Assembly (NCBI RefSeq): GCF_013394915.1
Contig: NZ_CP056771.1
Location: forward strand, 496,001-560,000
Reading direction: 5' to 3'
Length of the DNA: 64,000 nt
DNA from: Buchnera aphidicola (Aphis gossypii)
GTDB taxonomy: Bacteria > Pseudomonadota > Gammaproteobacteria > Enterobacterales > Enterobacteriaceae
Below, one piece after another: positions 18,297 through 27,556 of this stretch. Position 1 is the stretch's first letter. Each line of letters begins with the position of its first letter. Under the pieces are notes generated by a model. It was given only the letters and a program-made list of their open reading frames with translations. It made no database searches and was not told the DNA's origin. A program made the position numbers and the translations under genes.

Positions 18297-20885
18297 ATGG
18301 AACAAGAATATTGCCCGAAAAATATTGAAAAATATGTGCAAAAATACTGGAAAGATAATAAAACTTTTCATGTTTATGAAGATAATACAAAGGAAAAGTA
18401 TTATTGCCTTCCTATGCTCCCGTATCCATCTGGAAGACTGCATATGGGACATGTTAGAAATTATACTATTAGCGATGTCATTGCAAGATATCAGAGGATG
18501 TTAGGAAAAAACGTTTTACAACCTATTGGTTGGGATGCATTTGGATTACCTGCAGAAGAAGCCGCTATTAAAAACAATATAGAACCATCATCTTGGACAT
18601 ATAAAAATATTGCATATATGAAAAAACAGCTGGAGTTACTAGGTTTTAGTTATGATTGGGATAGAGAAATAACTACGTGTAATCCAGAATATTATAAATG
18701 GGAACAATGGTTTTTTATTCAATTATATAAAAAAAAATTAGTTTATAAAAAAAATAGTTTTATAAATTGGTGTCCTCATGATAAAACTGTATTAGCGAAT
18801 GAACAAGTTATTAATGGTTGCTGCTGGAGATGTCAAAGTACTATTGAAATAAAAAAAATACCGCAATGGTTTATAAAAATTAGACATTATGCAGAATCTT
18901 TATATAAAGATTTAGATCAATTAAAAAACTGGCCTGAAAAAGTAAAAAATATGCAAAAAAATTGGATTGGCAGATCAAAAGGATTTGAAATTTTTTTTAA
19001 CATCCAAAACACCAACAAAAAAATTAAAATATTCACTACTAGAATAGATACTATAATGGGGGTTACATATATTGCGATATCTCCTTTTAACAAGTTTTCT
19101 ATATATCTTTCAAAAAAAAACAAAACACTAAAACAATTTATCGAAAAACAAAACAATGCAAATTTTTCTAGAGAGGAAATAGAAAAAATAAAATTTCAAG
19201 GAATAAATACTAACATGTTTGCTGTTCATCCTATAACACAAAAAAAAATACCTATTTGGATAGCAAATTTTGTTATTAATGGTTATGGTTCCGGGGCAGT
19301 TATGTCAGTTCCCGGACACAATGAAAACGACTGGAACTTTGCTATAAAAAATAATCTAAAAATTAAATATGTTATTCAGAAATCTACTAAAAAAAATATA
19401 AAATTAGTTGAAAAAAAATTTTTTCCTGAAAAAGGAAAATTAATTAACTCGAGGGAGTTTGATCAGCTTAATTATGATGATGCAACTAAACAAATAAAAA
19501 AAAAATTATCAGAAGAAAAAAAGATAAAAACAAAAATTGTTTATAAATTACAAGATTGGTGTATATCTAGACAACGTTACTGGGGAGCACCTATTCCAAT
19601 GGCCACATTAAATAATGGAAAGATCGTTCCAATACCAGAACAAGACTTACCTGTTTTATTACCAGAAAATAAAAAAGATTTTAATTTATTAAATAATCCT
19701 TCAAATAATCAATCTAGTTACTATAATACTTCTGTTAATCATCAAAATGCAATTCGAGAAAAAGATACTTTTGATACATTTATGGAGTCTTCTTGGTATT
19801 ATGCAAGATATACCTGTCCTCATTTTAAAAAAGGAATGATTAATCCTTTAGCATCAAAATATTGGTTACCTGTAGATCAATATATTGGAGGAATAGAGCA
19901 TGCTATTATGCATCTCATGTATTTTAGATTTTATCATAAATTGTTACGTGATTTTAAACTTGTTCCATTTGATGAACCAGTAAAAAATTTAATATGTCAA
20001 GGAATGGTTTTATCAGAAGCATTTTATCAAATTGGTAAAAATAATGAGCGTAATTGGATTCATAAATCTAATGTCAATATTCAAAAAAATATAAAAGGAG
20101 AAATTGTTAAAGCACAAGATAAGATGGGAAAAGAAATTATATATGCTGGAATGATTAAAATGTCTAAATCTAAAAATAATGGCATTGAACCAGAACTAAT
20201 TATAAATAATTATGGAGCCGATACAATTCGATTATTTATTATGTTCGCTGCTCCTGTAGAAGCATCATTAGAATGGAGTGAATCTGGACTAAAAGGCGTT
20301 TACCGATTTTTAAAAAAACTATGGAAATTATCTTTTGATTACATTCAAACAAAACACAAATATAGAAATATAAATTTTAATTTATTAAGTAAAAAACAAA
20401 AAAACATGTGTCATATATTACATAAAACAATCTATCAAGTTTCTGATGATATTAGTCGTAGACAATCTTTTAATACTGCTATTGCTAAAATAATGGAATT
20501 AGTAAATATATTAAGAAAGTTTAAATTAGAAAGTGAAGAAGATAAATGTATTATGAAAGATTCATTAATATCAATCACAAAAATGCTTTATCCATTTACG
20601 CCGCACTTATGTTTTATGATATGGAAAAATTTAAATAAAAGCTTTTTAATAGATCATGAAAAATGGCCGATTTTTCAAAAAAATTTCTTGTTAAAAATAA
20701 ATGATATATTAGTTGTTCAAATTAATGGGAGAAAGAAATTAACTATAGAAATACCAGATAACCTTATAAAAAAAGAAATTATTTCTTATGTTAAAAATAG
20801 TTCATTATTGCAGAAAAAATTAGAAAACAAAAATATAAAAAAAATAATTTATATTCCGAAAAAAATAATTAACTTTGTAATATAA
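18297..20885 (+). CDS. leuS: Leucyl-tRNA synthetase (class I)
   Basis: It charges tRNA-Leu and edits mischarged amino acids. It is 862 aa (E. coli 860). The HIGH-type motif is PSGRLHMGHVRNY (about residues 42-54), the CP1 editing domain follows (GSGAVMSVPGHNENDW), and the KMSKS loop is KMSKSKNNG. The C-terminal tRNA-binding end is complete. TAGAGA precedes the ATG. The 192-nt gap after ybeX has weak A/T inverted repeats (18104-18148) that may end upstream transcription. A10 at 19496-19505 keeps frame here. Confidence 0.98.
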   Translation: MEQEYCPKNIEKYVQKYWKDNKTFHVYEDNTKEKYYCLPMLPYPSGRLHMGHVRNYTISDVIARYQRMLGKNVLQPIGWDAFGLPAEEAAIKNNIEPSSWTYKNIAYMKKQLELLGFSYDWDREITTCNPEYYKWEQWFFIQLYKKKLVYKKNSFINWCPHDKTVLANEQVINGCCWRCQSTIEIKKIPQWFIKIRHYAESLYKDLDQLKNWPEKVKNMQKNWIGRSKGFEIFFNIQNTNKKIKIFTTRIDTIMGVTYIAISPFNKFSIYLSKKNKTLKQFIEKQNNANFSREEIEKIKFQGINTNMFAVHPITQKKIPIWIANFVINGYGSGAVMSVPGHNENDWNFAIKNNLKIKYVIQKSTKKNIKLVEKKFFPEKGKLINSREFDQLNYDDATKQIKKKLSEEKKIKTKIVYKLQDWCISRQRYWGAPIPMATLNNGKIVPIPEQDLPVLLPENKKDFNLLNNPSNNQSSYYNTSVNHQNAIREKDTFDTFMESSWYYARYTCPHFKKGMINPLASKYWLPVDQYIGGIEHAIMHLMYFRFYHKLLRDFKLVPFDEPVKNLICQGMVLSEAFYQIGKNNERNWIHKSNVNIQKNIKGEIVKAQDKMGKEIIYAGMIKMSKSKNNGIEPELIINNYGADTIRLFIMFAAPVEASLEWSESGLKGVYRFLKKLWKLSFDYIQTKHKYRNINFNLLSKKQKNMCHILHKTIYQVSDDISRRQSFNTAIAKIMELVNILRKFKLESEEDKCIMKDSLISITKMLYPFTPHLCFMIWKNLNKSFLIDHEKWPIFQKNFLLKINDILVVQINGRKKLTIEIPDNLIKKEIISYVKNSSLLQKKLENKNIKKIIYIPKKIINFVI

Positions 20886-20897
20886 AAAATTTTTAAA

Positions 20898-21929
20898 ATG
20901 GTATGTACTTATGAAATTTATACACACAGAAGAATTAAAAAAAAAATAATCAAAAAACTAAATTTTTTTTATATTCTCTTAGGAGAAGATTTAATTTTAC
21001 TGAATAATAATCAGAAAATAATATTAAATTTTGCTAAAAAAGAATACTTTAAAGAAAATTATATTATTAATATCGAAAAAAACACAGATTGGAATAAAGT
21101 TATAAATTTTTATAATTCAAATGATTTATTTTTTAAAAAAAAAGTTTTAGTGATAAATTTAACTATAAAAATTTTTAATTCTGTATTGATAAAAAATATA
21201 AAAAAATTATTTTTTATTAAAAATATCGATATATTAACAATAATTAAATTTAATCAATTGTCTAATAATTTCAAAAACTATTTATCAACACAAAAAAAAG
21301 TATTTAATATTGATATTATATGGTGTTTTACACCATATGGTACAAATTTTAAAAACTGGTTAAGATATGAAATAAAAGATAAAAAAATAGAAATTACTAA
21401 AAATGCTTTTTTTTTATTATTCAAAAATTATGAAGGTAACACTTTGTTTATATATCATATATTAAACATGATAATACTTATATGGAAAAATGAAAATGTT
21501 ACTTCGCAAAAAATTAAGTATATTATTAATGAATTTGCTGTTTTTACTCCGTCAGACTGGGTAAATGCAATTTTCTACAATGAAATAGAAAAAGCTTTTT
21601 ATATACTAGATATTTTTCGAAAACAAAAATATAATCCTCTTATTTTAACAAGAGCTTTGCAAAAAGATTTATTAAAATTAATTTACATAAAACGTGAAAA
21701 GATAACAAATATAAATTTATTTTTTAAACAAAATAAAATTTTTTTTAATAGATTAAAATTCTTTAAATTTGCAATTAAATCAATAAATTTTGATAATTTT
21801 CTTAAAGTAATTAGAATTTTGTTACAAATAGAGATGAAAATAAAAGAAGAATATAATTCTGATATATGGATAGAATTAAAAACATTAATATTATTACTAT
21901 CTTTAAACATAAAAAAAATTAAAACATAA
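20898..21929 (+). CDS. holA: DNA polymerase III delta subunit, 5' end frameshifted at A10
   Basis: The delta subunit opens the beta clamp within the clamp loader. From the first ATG the frame is open for 343 aa, but its first 16 residues (MVCTYEIYTHRRIKKK) do not resemble HolA. An ATG at 20911 in the next frame gives MKFIHTEELKKK, which after one extra A in the A10 at 20937-20946 continues as IIKKLNFFYILLGED and aligns without gaps with the E. coli start (MIRLYPEQLRAQ...YLLLGND). That restored form is 339 aa (E. coli 343). The body is conserved, including NTDW and FTPSDWVNAI. Whether translation uses the accidental upstream ATG or slipped mRNA cannot be decided. leuS ends 12 nt upstream and nadD begins 5 nt downstream. 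Confidence 0.88.
   Translation: MVCTYEIYTHRRIKKKIIKKLNFFYILLGEDLILLNNNQKIILNFAKKEYFKENYIINIEKNTDWNKVINFYNSNDLFFKKKVLVINLTIKIFNSVLIKNIKKLFFIKNIDILTIIKFNQLSNNFKNYLSTQKKVFNIDIIWCFTPYGTNFKNWLRYEIKDKKIEITKNAFFLLFKNYEGNTLFIYHILNMIILIWKNENVTSQKIKYIINEFAVFTPSDWVNAIFYNEIEKAFYILDIFRKQKYNPLILTRALQKDLLKLIYIKREKITNINLFFKQNKIFFNRLKFFKFAIKSINFDNFLKVIRILLQIEMKIKEEYNSDIWIELKTLILLLSLNIKKIKT
20937..20946 (+). repeat. A10 tract at the holA frame change
   Basis: Ten A separate the frame that starts at ATG 20911 from the frame encoding the rest of HolA; A11 would join them. Without the extra A the 20911 frame meets TAA directly after the tract. Confidence 0.8.
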
Positions 21930-21934
21930 CAAAA

Positions 21935-22563
21935 ATGAAAAAAATACATGCAATATTTGGGGGCAATTTTGATCCTATTCATTATGGACATATTCTTTCC
22001 GCAGAAAAATTAGCAAAAGAAATTTCAATAAAAAAAATTATATTATTACCTAATGAAAATCCTCCTCATCGATCTAAAACTAAAACATCTCTAATGCATA
22101 AACTAAAAATGATCGAATATGCTATTCAAGATAAAAATTTATTTGAAATTAGTTTATTAGAAACAAAAAAAAAAAATTCTATACTATAGAAACATTAAAA
22201 AAAATAAGACTAAAAATCGGATTTTTACAACCGTTATGTTTTATAATAGGAGAAGATCATATAAATCATTTAAATATCTGGAAGAATTGGAAAGAAATAT
22301 TATCATACGCTCATTTATTGATTCTTCCACGAAAAAGCATAAAAAAATATAATAACGAACTAGACAAGTGGATTTCCTTACATACGATTAAAAATACAAG
22401 TTATCTACATCAGAAATCATGCGGATTTATCTTTTTTTCATCTATACCAACTATAGAAATTTCTTCTACTCAAATAAGAAAAAATTTTGCTAATGGTGAA
22501 AGTTTAAATGGATTGCTACCTAAAAAAGTAGAAAAATATATTATTTTAAAAAATTTATATTAA
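21935..22563 (+). CDS. nadD: Nicotinate-mononucleotide adenylyltransferase, frameshifted at A12
   Basis: NadD adenylylates nicotinate mononucleotide in NAD synthesis. The first 80 codons carry the nucleotidyltransferase motif FGGNFDPIHYGH and end in ETKKK; the frame then meets TAG at 22187. The remaining protein, FYTIETLKKIR through IIGEDH, the ISSTQIR motif and the C-terminus, lies one frame back. The join is at A12 (22165-22176): one more A (or two fewer) gives 209 aa (E. coli 213) aligned throughout. Both halves are conserved, so it is likely functional through polymerase slippage. Read naively it appears as two fragments (21935-22189 and 22318-22563). NadD is essential in E. coli. Confidence 0.9.
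22165..22176 (+). repeat. A12 tract at the nadD frame change
   Basis: Twelve A between codons that align with E. coli NadD on both sides. A13 or A10 would give a continuous frame. Confidence 0.88.
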
Positions 22564-22608
22564 AAATTAGTTTATTTTAAAAATTTTAGATAGTTAAATT
22601 GGTACACG

Positions 22609-22845
22609 ATGAAAAAAACAAAAATTATATTAAACTTAATTGGACTTAAATGTCCAGAACCAATTATGGTAATTCGAAAAACAATTAGAAAAATAAAAAA
22701 ACATGAAACTATATTAGTTATATCAGATGATCCATCCACTAAAAGAGATATTCCATATTTTTGTAAATTTATGAAACACCAACTTATCGAATATTTTATT
22801 CATATAAAACCATATCGTTATATATTAAAAAAAGGAATTAATTAA
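22609..22845 (+). CDS. tusA: Sulfur carrier protein TusA
   Basis: TusA accepts persulfide sulfur from IscS and hands it to TusBCD-TusE for 2-thiouridine synthesis in tRNA. It is 78 aa (E. coli 81). The active cysteine is C15 in LKCPEPIM, followed by the conserved [14 protein letters not shown] and the C-terminal YRYILKKG. It ends the plus-strand run and is followed by a 15-bp hairpin. Its relay partner TusE is also in this window, 24 kb away. Confidence 0.95.
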   Translation: MKKTKIILNLIGLKCPEPIMVIRKTIRKIKKHETILVISDDPSTKRDIPYFCKFMKHQLIEYFIHIKPYRYILKKGIN

Positions 22846-22894
22846 AATATACTGTATAAAGTTAATATGAACTTTAAATAATTAAATTTTAAAA

Positions 22895-22927
22895 AATTAA
22901 TATACACACAAAGTGTGTATATTAATT
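22895..22927. terminator. Perfect 15-bp hairpin between convergent tusA and asd
   Basis: 22895-22909 is exactly complementary to 22913-22927 with an AAA loop; the core contains ACACAC/GTGTGT. On both strands the stem is followed within a few bases by a short T run (GAATTTTT on the plus strand, TTTTAAAATTT on the minus). Its place between two converging genes makes a bidirectional terminator the best reading. Confidence 0.65.
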
Positions 22928-22952
22928 GAATTTTTATAATATTTTCAAAAAA

Positions 22953-24068
22953 TTAAATATTAGTTAATAAATTTAACATTCTTCTCAAAGGTTCTGCAGC
23001 ACCCCATAGCAATTGATCTCCTACGGTAAAAGCTGAAAAATATTTCTCTCCTATACTAGATTTTCTTAATCTTCCTACTGGTATATTTAATGTACCAGTC
23101 ACTGCAGATGGAGTTAATTTAGATATTGTTTCTTGCATATTATTTGGAATTAAATTAACCCATGTATTATGATTAGCAATGATTTCTTCTATATTTTTTA
23201 ATGAAACATTTTTACTTAATTTCATTAAAATTGATTGACTGTGGCATCTTATTGAACTTATACGAACACATATTCCATCTATTTTTATTATATTCTTAGA
23301 ATTTAATATTTTATTTGTTTCAAATTGCCCTTTCCACTCTTCTTTACTTTGGCCTGTTCCCATATCGCTATCTATCCATGGTATTAAACTTCCAGCTAAA
23401 GGAACAGAAAAATTTTTTAATGGAAAATTATTATCTTGAATTATTTTTGTAACTTTTTTTGTAATTTCTAAAATTGAACAAAAATTATTAGATAAATCTT
23501 CAGAGACAGCATTATATAATGAACCCATTTGTTTTAATAATTCAATTACATATTTAGCACCTGCTCCTGAAGCTGCCTGATAAGTAGATACATAAATCCA
23601 TTCTATTAAGTTTTCTTTGAATAACCCACCTAGAGCTATAAGCATTAAGCTGACAGTACAATTACCACCTACGAAAGTTTTAATACCATGACTTATAGCT
23701 TGATTAATCGATTCTAAATTAATGGGATCTAGCACAATAACAGAATCATCTTTCATTCTTAAAGTAGAAGCAGCATCTATCCAATAACCATTCCAGTTAT
23801 TTTTTCGCAATTTAGAATAAATAGAATCAGTATACGATCCTCCTTGGCATGTCACAATAATATCCATTTCTTCTAATAGATTAAGATTATAAGCATTTTT
23901 AAGGTTTTTAAATGTTATGTTATTTATAGTAGGTCCATTTTGACCTATTTGAGAGGTTGAAAAGAAATGAGGAATAATTTTTGAAAAATCATTTTCTTCA
24001 ATCATTCGATTTAATAAAACTGAACCTACCATACCGCGCCAACCAACAAATCCAACAGATTTTATCAT
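22953..24068 (-). CDS. asd: Aspartate-semialdehyde dehydrogenase
   Basis: Asd reduces aspartyl phosphate to the semialdehyde, the branch point to lysine/diaminopimelate, threonine and methionine. From the ATG at 24068 it is 371 aa (E. coli 367) and begins MIKSVGFVGWRGMVGSVL, with the NADP-binding loop at the N-terminus. The catalytic cysteine is in FVGGNCTVSLM and the catalytic histidine in the segment RCHSQS. A TTG at 24098 would add ten residues absent from E. coli, so it is not used. It is divergent from yhgN. It feeds LysA, also encoded here. Confidence 0.96.
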   Translation of the reverse strand: MIKSVGFVGWRGMVGSVLLNRMIEENDFSKIIPHFFSTSQIGQNGPTINNITFKNLKNAYNLNLLEEMDIIVTCQGGSYTDSIYSKLRKNNWNGYWIDAASTLRMKDDSVIVLDPINLESINQAISHGIKTFVGGNCTVSLMLIALGGLFKENLIEWIYVSTYQAASGAGAKYVIELLKQMGSLYNAVSEDLSNNFCSILEITKKVTKIIQDNNFPLKNFSVPLAGSLIPWIDSDMGTGQSKEEWKGQFETNKILNSKNIIKIDGICVRISSIRCHSQSILMKLSKNVSLKNIEEIIANHNTWVNLIPNNMQETISKLTPSAVTGTLNIPVGRLRKSSIGEKYFSAFTVGDQLLWGAAEPLRRMLNLLTNI

Positions 24069-24368
24069 TAATAAACGTACGGAGTTTTTAAAAAACAAAA
24101 TTTTTATTGAACTATAACAAAAAAATTTTTAGTAAAAACTTTCCGACCTCCGAAAATAAATATAGTTATTGTATAATTTTATAAGGGATAACTATTTACG
24201 AAAAGATTAAATCTTATTTGAATTTTAATATACTATAAAATTATATATTTATTAAAAATAATATTGATATATATTAAAATATTTATATAGTGTAGAAAAT
24301 TTATATTATTTTTATATAGACTATATAGTTAAAAAATTCATATCTAAACAAGGATATAATAAATTAAA
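24069..24368. other. 300-nt divergent spacer between asd and yhgN
   Basis: It is nearly all A/T except for one GC-rich block, TTCCGACCTCCGAA (24141-24154), which contains TCCGA twice, 7 nt apart. A perfect -10-like TATAAT lies at 24172-24177 on the plus strand without a good -35 at the right distance. Promoters for both genes must lie here; no operator is recognised. Confidence 0.4.
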
Positions 24369-24956
24369 ATGACCGAAATAATCTCTACAACTATATTATT
24401 AATATTAATAATGGATCCCTTAGGCAATCTACCTGTCTTTATGACAATACTAAAAAATTTAAATGCAAAAAGAAGAAGAATAGTAGTTATACGAGAAATG
24501 ATTATAGCTTTAATTTTCATGCTATTATTTTTATTTATCGGAGAAAAAATACTTAATATTCTTAATTTAAAAACTGAGACAGTATCAATATCTGGTGGTG
24601 TCATTTTATTTTTAATTGCTATTAAAATGATTTTTCCTTCTGAAGAAAACAGTGGAATATCTTCTAACGAAGAACCGTTTTTAGTGCCATTAGCAATCCC
24701 ATTGGTTGCAGGACCATCTTTATTAGCTACATTAATGTTGTTATCTCATCAATATTTACATCACATGTCATATTTAGTAGGATCTTTACTAATAGCATGG
24801 TGTTTTACTATTATAATATTATTATTGTCAGGTTTTTTTTTAAAATTATTTGGTTCTAAAGGTGTAAATGCTTTAGAACGATTGATGGGTTTAATACTAA
24901 TTATGCTTGCAACTCAAATGTTTCTTGATGGAATTAGAACATGGTTTCAAAATTAA
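24369..24956 (+). CDS. yhgN: MarC-family inner membrane protein YhgN
   Basis: It is a 195-aa multispanning membrane protein of the MarC/YhgN family (E. coli YhgN 197). About six hydrophobic segments are visible, the first including the family motif MDPLGNLPVF and a middle one with PLAIPLVAGPSLLATL. The function is unknown; an amino acid or metabolite exporter has been suggested for relatives. Its place next to asd is conserved with E. coli, and retention in so small a genome suggests a transport role, but that is inference. Confidence 0.9.
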   Translation: MTEIISTTILLILIMDPLGNLPVFMTILKNLNAKRRRIVVIREMIIALIFMLLFLFIGEKILNILNLKTETVSISGGVILFLIAIKMIFPSEENSGISSNEEPFLVPLAIPLVAGPSLLATLMLLSHQYLHHMSYLVGSLLIAWCFTIIILLLSGFFLKLFGSKGVNALERLMGLILIMLATQMFLDGIRTWFQN

Positions 24957-25101
24957 ATAAATTTTTATTTTAAAAATTAATTTTTTTATTTAAAGATAAA
25001 ATATTATCTATTTTATACTACCTTTTATTAAAACTAACTAATAACAGGTAGAAGTATATCATTAAAATTTTGATAAAAATTAAATTCAAAAAGAGGTTTT
25101 T

Positions 25102-26271
25102 GTGAAAATACAAAATATAAATGAAATAAATATAACAGAAAAAAGAGTTTTAATAAGATGCGATTTAAACGTTCCTATTCAAAATGGAGTTATTCAATCT
25201 GATGCTAGAATATTGGCTTCACTTCCTACAATTGAATTAGCTCTTCAAAAAAAAGCGAAGGTAATTGTTATGTCGCATTTAGGAAGGCCAAAAAGTGAAT
25301 CTTATGAAAAAAAATATTCGTTATTTCCTGTATTTGAATATATAAAAAAAAAAATAGACTACACTAAAGTATATTTTACGGAAAATTATTCAAAAATTGA
25401 CTTAATTAATCCAGGAGAACTATTAATTTTAGAAAACGTTCGTTTCAATTCAGGTGAACTTAAAAATGATAAAATTTTATCTAAAAGATATTCTAAATTA
25501 TGCGATATTTTTGTCATGGATGCTTTTGGCGCAGCACACAGGAAACAAGCTTCAACATACGGTATTGGAAAATTTGCAAAAATTGCATGCGCCGGTCCTC
25601 TTTTAATATCTGAAATAAAAATGCTGAAAAAAGCGTTAAAAAACCCAAAACGCCCTATGGTGTCTATAGTAGGAGGATCTAAAGTTTCAACTAAATTTAA
25701 TGTATTAAATAATTTATGTGATATTTCAGATACTGTGATAGTAGGAGGTGGAATAGCTAACACTTTTTTAGCAATTGATTACGATGTAGGTAAATCATTA
25801 CACGAACCAGAATTTATATTAATAGCAAAAAAATTACGTGATAACTATAATAATATTATTACGCCAATTGATTCTCGTGTCGGAAAGAATTTTTCTGAAA
25901 CAGAACAATCTATAATTAAATCACCGTCAAAAATTAAAAAAAACGAAGAAATTATGGATTTTGGTGATAAAACTATAAAAAAAGTTGTTAAAATAATTGA
26001 AAAAGCAAAAACAATTATTTGGAATGGGCCGGTAGGAGTATTTGAATTTCCGAACTTTCGTATAGGGACAGAAAAAATCGCTAAAGCGGTCGCAAACAAT
26101 TCTAACTTTTCAATAGCTGGAGGCGGCGATACACTATCTGTTATTGATATGTTTTGTATCAAAGATAAAATTTCTTATATTTCAACAGGAGGTGGTGCAT
26201 TTTTAGAATTTATTGAGGGAAAAAAATTACCTGCAATAGATATGTTAGAAAAAAATTTTTCTCAACAATAA
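25102..26271 (+). CDS. pgk: Phosphoglycerate kinase
   Basis: It makes ATP from 1,3-bisphosphoglycerate in glycolysis. It is 389 aa (E. coli 387). The N-terminal domain shows RCDLNVPIQNG and SHLGRP, the hinge region VGGSKVSTK, and the nucleotide part NGPVGVFE and AGGGDTLS. The start is GTG with AAGAGG 7 nt upstream. It keeps frame through an A11 tract at 25344-25354. fbaA follows as in E. coli, although epd, which precedes pgk there, is not adjacent. Confidence 0.98.
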   Translation: MKIQNINEINITEKRVLIRCDLNVPIQNGVIQSDARILASLPTIELALQKKAKVIVMSHLGRPKSESYEKKYSLFPVFEYIKKKIDYTKVYFTENYSKIDLINPGELLILENVRFNSGELKNDKILSKRYSKLCDIFVMDAFGAAHRKQASTYGIGKFAKIACAGPLLISEIKMLKKALKNPKRPMVSIVGGSKVSTKFNVLNNLCDISDTVIVGGGIANTFLAIDYDVGKSLHEPEFILIAKKLRDNYNNIITPIDSRVGKNFSETEQSIIKSPSKIKKNEEIMDFGDKTIKKVVKIIEKAKTIIWNGPVGVFEFPNFRIGTEKIAKAVANNSNFSIAGGGDTLSVIDMFCIKDKISYISTGGGAFLEFIEGKKLPAIDMLEKNFSQQ

Positions 26272-26317
26272 CCAAATAATATTTTTTAATTTAAAAATTT
26301 AAATAATAGGAAATAAT

Positions 26318-27406
26318 TTGAATAATTTAAACTCTATTCAACCTGGTGTTGTAACAGGTGACGAATGTCAAGCGATATTTAGATTGGCTAAAAAAAAACA
26401 ATTTGCAATACCAGCAGTAAATTGCATAGGCACTGATTCAATTAACGCTGTATTAGAAACAGCTTCTAAAATAAAATCTCCGGTTATTATACAATTTTCT
26501 TATGGAGGAGCTTCTTTTATTGCAGGTGGTTCTGAAAAGATATTCAGAAAAAATCAAGAACGAGCTATAAAAGGCGCTATATCAGGAGCTAGACATGTAC
26601 ATTTAGTTGCAAAAAACTATAATATTCCGATTATACTACACACTGATCATTGTCATAAAGAAATATTACCATGGATTGATGGGTTAATTAAAGAAGGCGA
26701 AAAACACTATGAAATTTATAAAAGACCTCTTTTTACATCACATATGATTGATCTATCGAAAGAAACACTAGAATATAACATTTCAATTTGTACTTCATAT
26801 TTAAAAAAAATAAAAAAAATTAATATGATATTAGAAGTTGAATTAGGATGTACAGGTGGAGAAGAAGATGGAATAGACAATAGTAAAATTAATAAAGAGT
26901 TGCTTTATACTGAACCTAAAGATGTTAATTACGCATATGAAAAGTTGATTAAGATTAGTAAAAATTTTACTATAGCTGCTGCATTTGGAAATGTACATGG
27001 AGTTTATAAAACCGGAAATATTCATTTAAAACCTAGTATTCTCAAAGAATCACAAAAATATATTAGTTTTAAACATAATTTAGAAAAACTACCATTAAAT
27101 TTAGTATTTCATGGAGGATCAGGATCAAATCTCAAAGAAATTAAACAATCTATTAAATATGGCGTAGTAAAAATGAATATTGACACTGATATACAATGGG
27201 CTGCTTGGAAAGGTGTTCTAAACTTTTACAAAAAAAACAAAGATTTTTTGCAAAGTCAAGTAGGAAATATAAAAGACAATAATCAACCAAATAAAAAATA
27301 TTATGATCCAAGATCTTGGATAAATCAAGCAAAAGAATCCATGTCTATAAGGCTAGAAAAAACATTTCAAGAGCTAAATGCTTCAAATATTTTACAAACA
27401 CAATAA
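26318..27406 (+). CDS. fbaA: Fructose-bisphosphate aldolase, class II
   Basis: It is a zinc aldolase that cleaves fructose 1,6-bisphosphate. It is 362 aa (E. coli 359). Zinc ligands are seen in LHTDHCHK, the segment after ELGCTGGEEDG and FHGGSGS; the GVVKMNIDTD loop is intact. The start appears to be TTG with TAGGAAA about 6 nt upstream; no ATG is available before the conserved QPGVVTGDE. It lies 46 nt after pgk and before mscS, as in E. coli. Confidence 0.97.
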   Translation: MNNLNSIQPGVVTGDECQAIFRLAKKKQFAIPAVNCIGTDSINAVLETASKIKSPVIIQFSYGGASFIAGGSEKIFRKNQERAIKGAISGARHVHLVAKNYNIPIILHTDHCHKEILPWIDGLIKEGEKHYEIYKRPLFTSHMIDLSKETLEYNISICTSYLKKIKKINMILEVELGCTGGEEDGIDNSKINKELLYTEPKDVNYAYEKLIKISKNFTIAAAFGNVHGVYKTGNIHLKPSILKESQKYISFKHNLEKLPLNLVFHGGSGSNLKEIKQSIKYGVVKMNIDTDIQWAAWKGVLNFYKKNKDFLQSQVGNIKDNNQPNKKYYDPRSWINQAKESMSIRLEKTFQELNASNILQTQ

Positions 27407-27424
27407 ATAATTTATTTTTAAATA

Positions 27425-27450
27425 CGGGGAATAAATAAAAATATTCTCCG
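27425..27450 (+). terminator. Possible hairpin after fbaA
   Basis: CGGGGAATA (27425-27433) pairs with TATTCTCCG (27442-27450), with one G-U pair and an 8-nt loop. It lies 18 nt past the fbaA stop and is conspicuously GC-rich for this genome. No U run follows, so it may be a decayed terminator or an mRNA 3'-end stabiliser. Confidence 0.4.
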
Positions 27451-27556
27451 CAAATTATCGACAGGAATTAATATAATAAAATTCTTAAGAAATTAATTTA
27501 ATATAATTAAGATATTTTAAACTATATATTTATTATCATAAATCAAAGAGGTGACA

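Noticed and set aside
24069..24098. TTG start adding ten residues to asd
   Set aside because: The ATG at 24068 gives the E. coli-like start; the extra residues have no counterpart.
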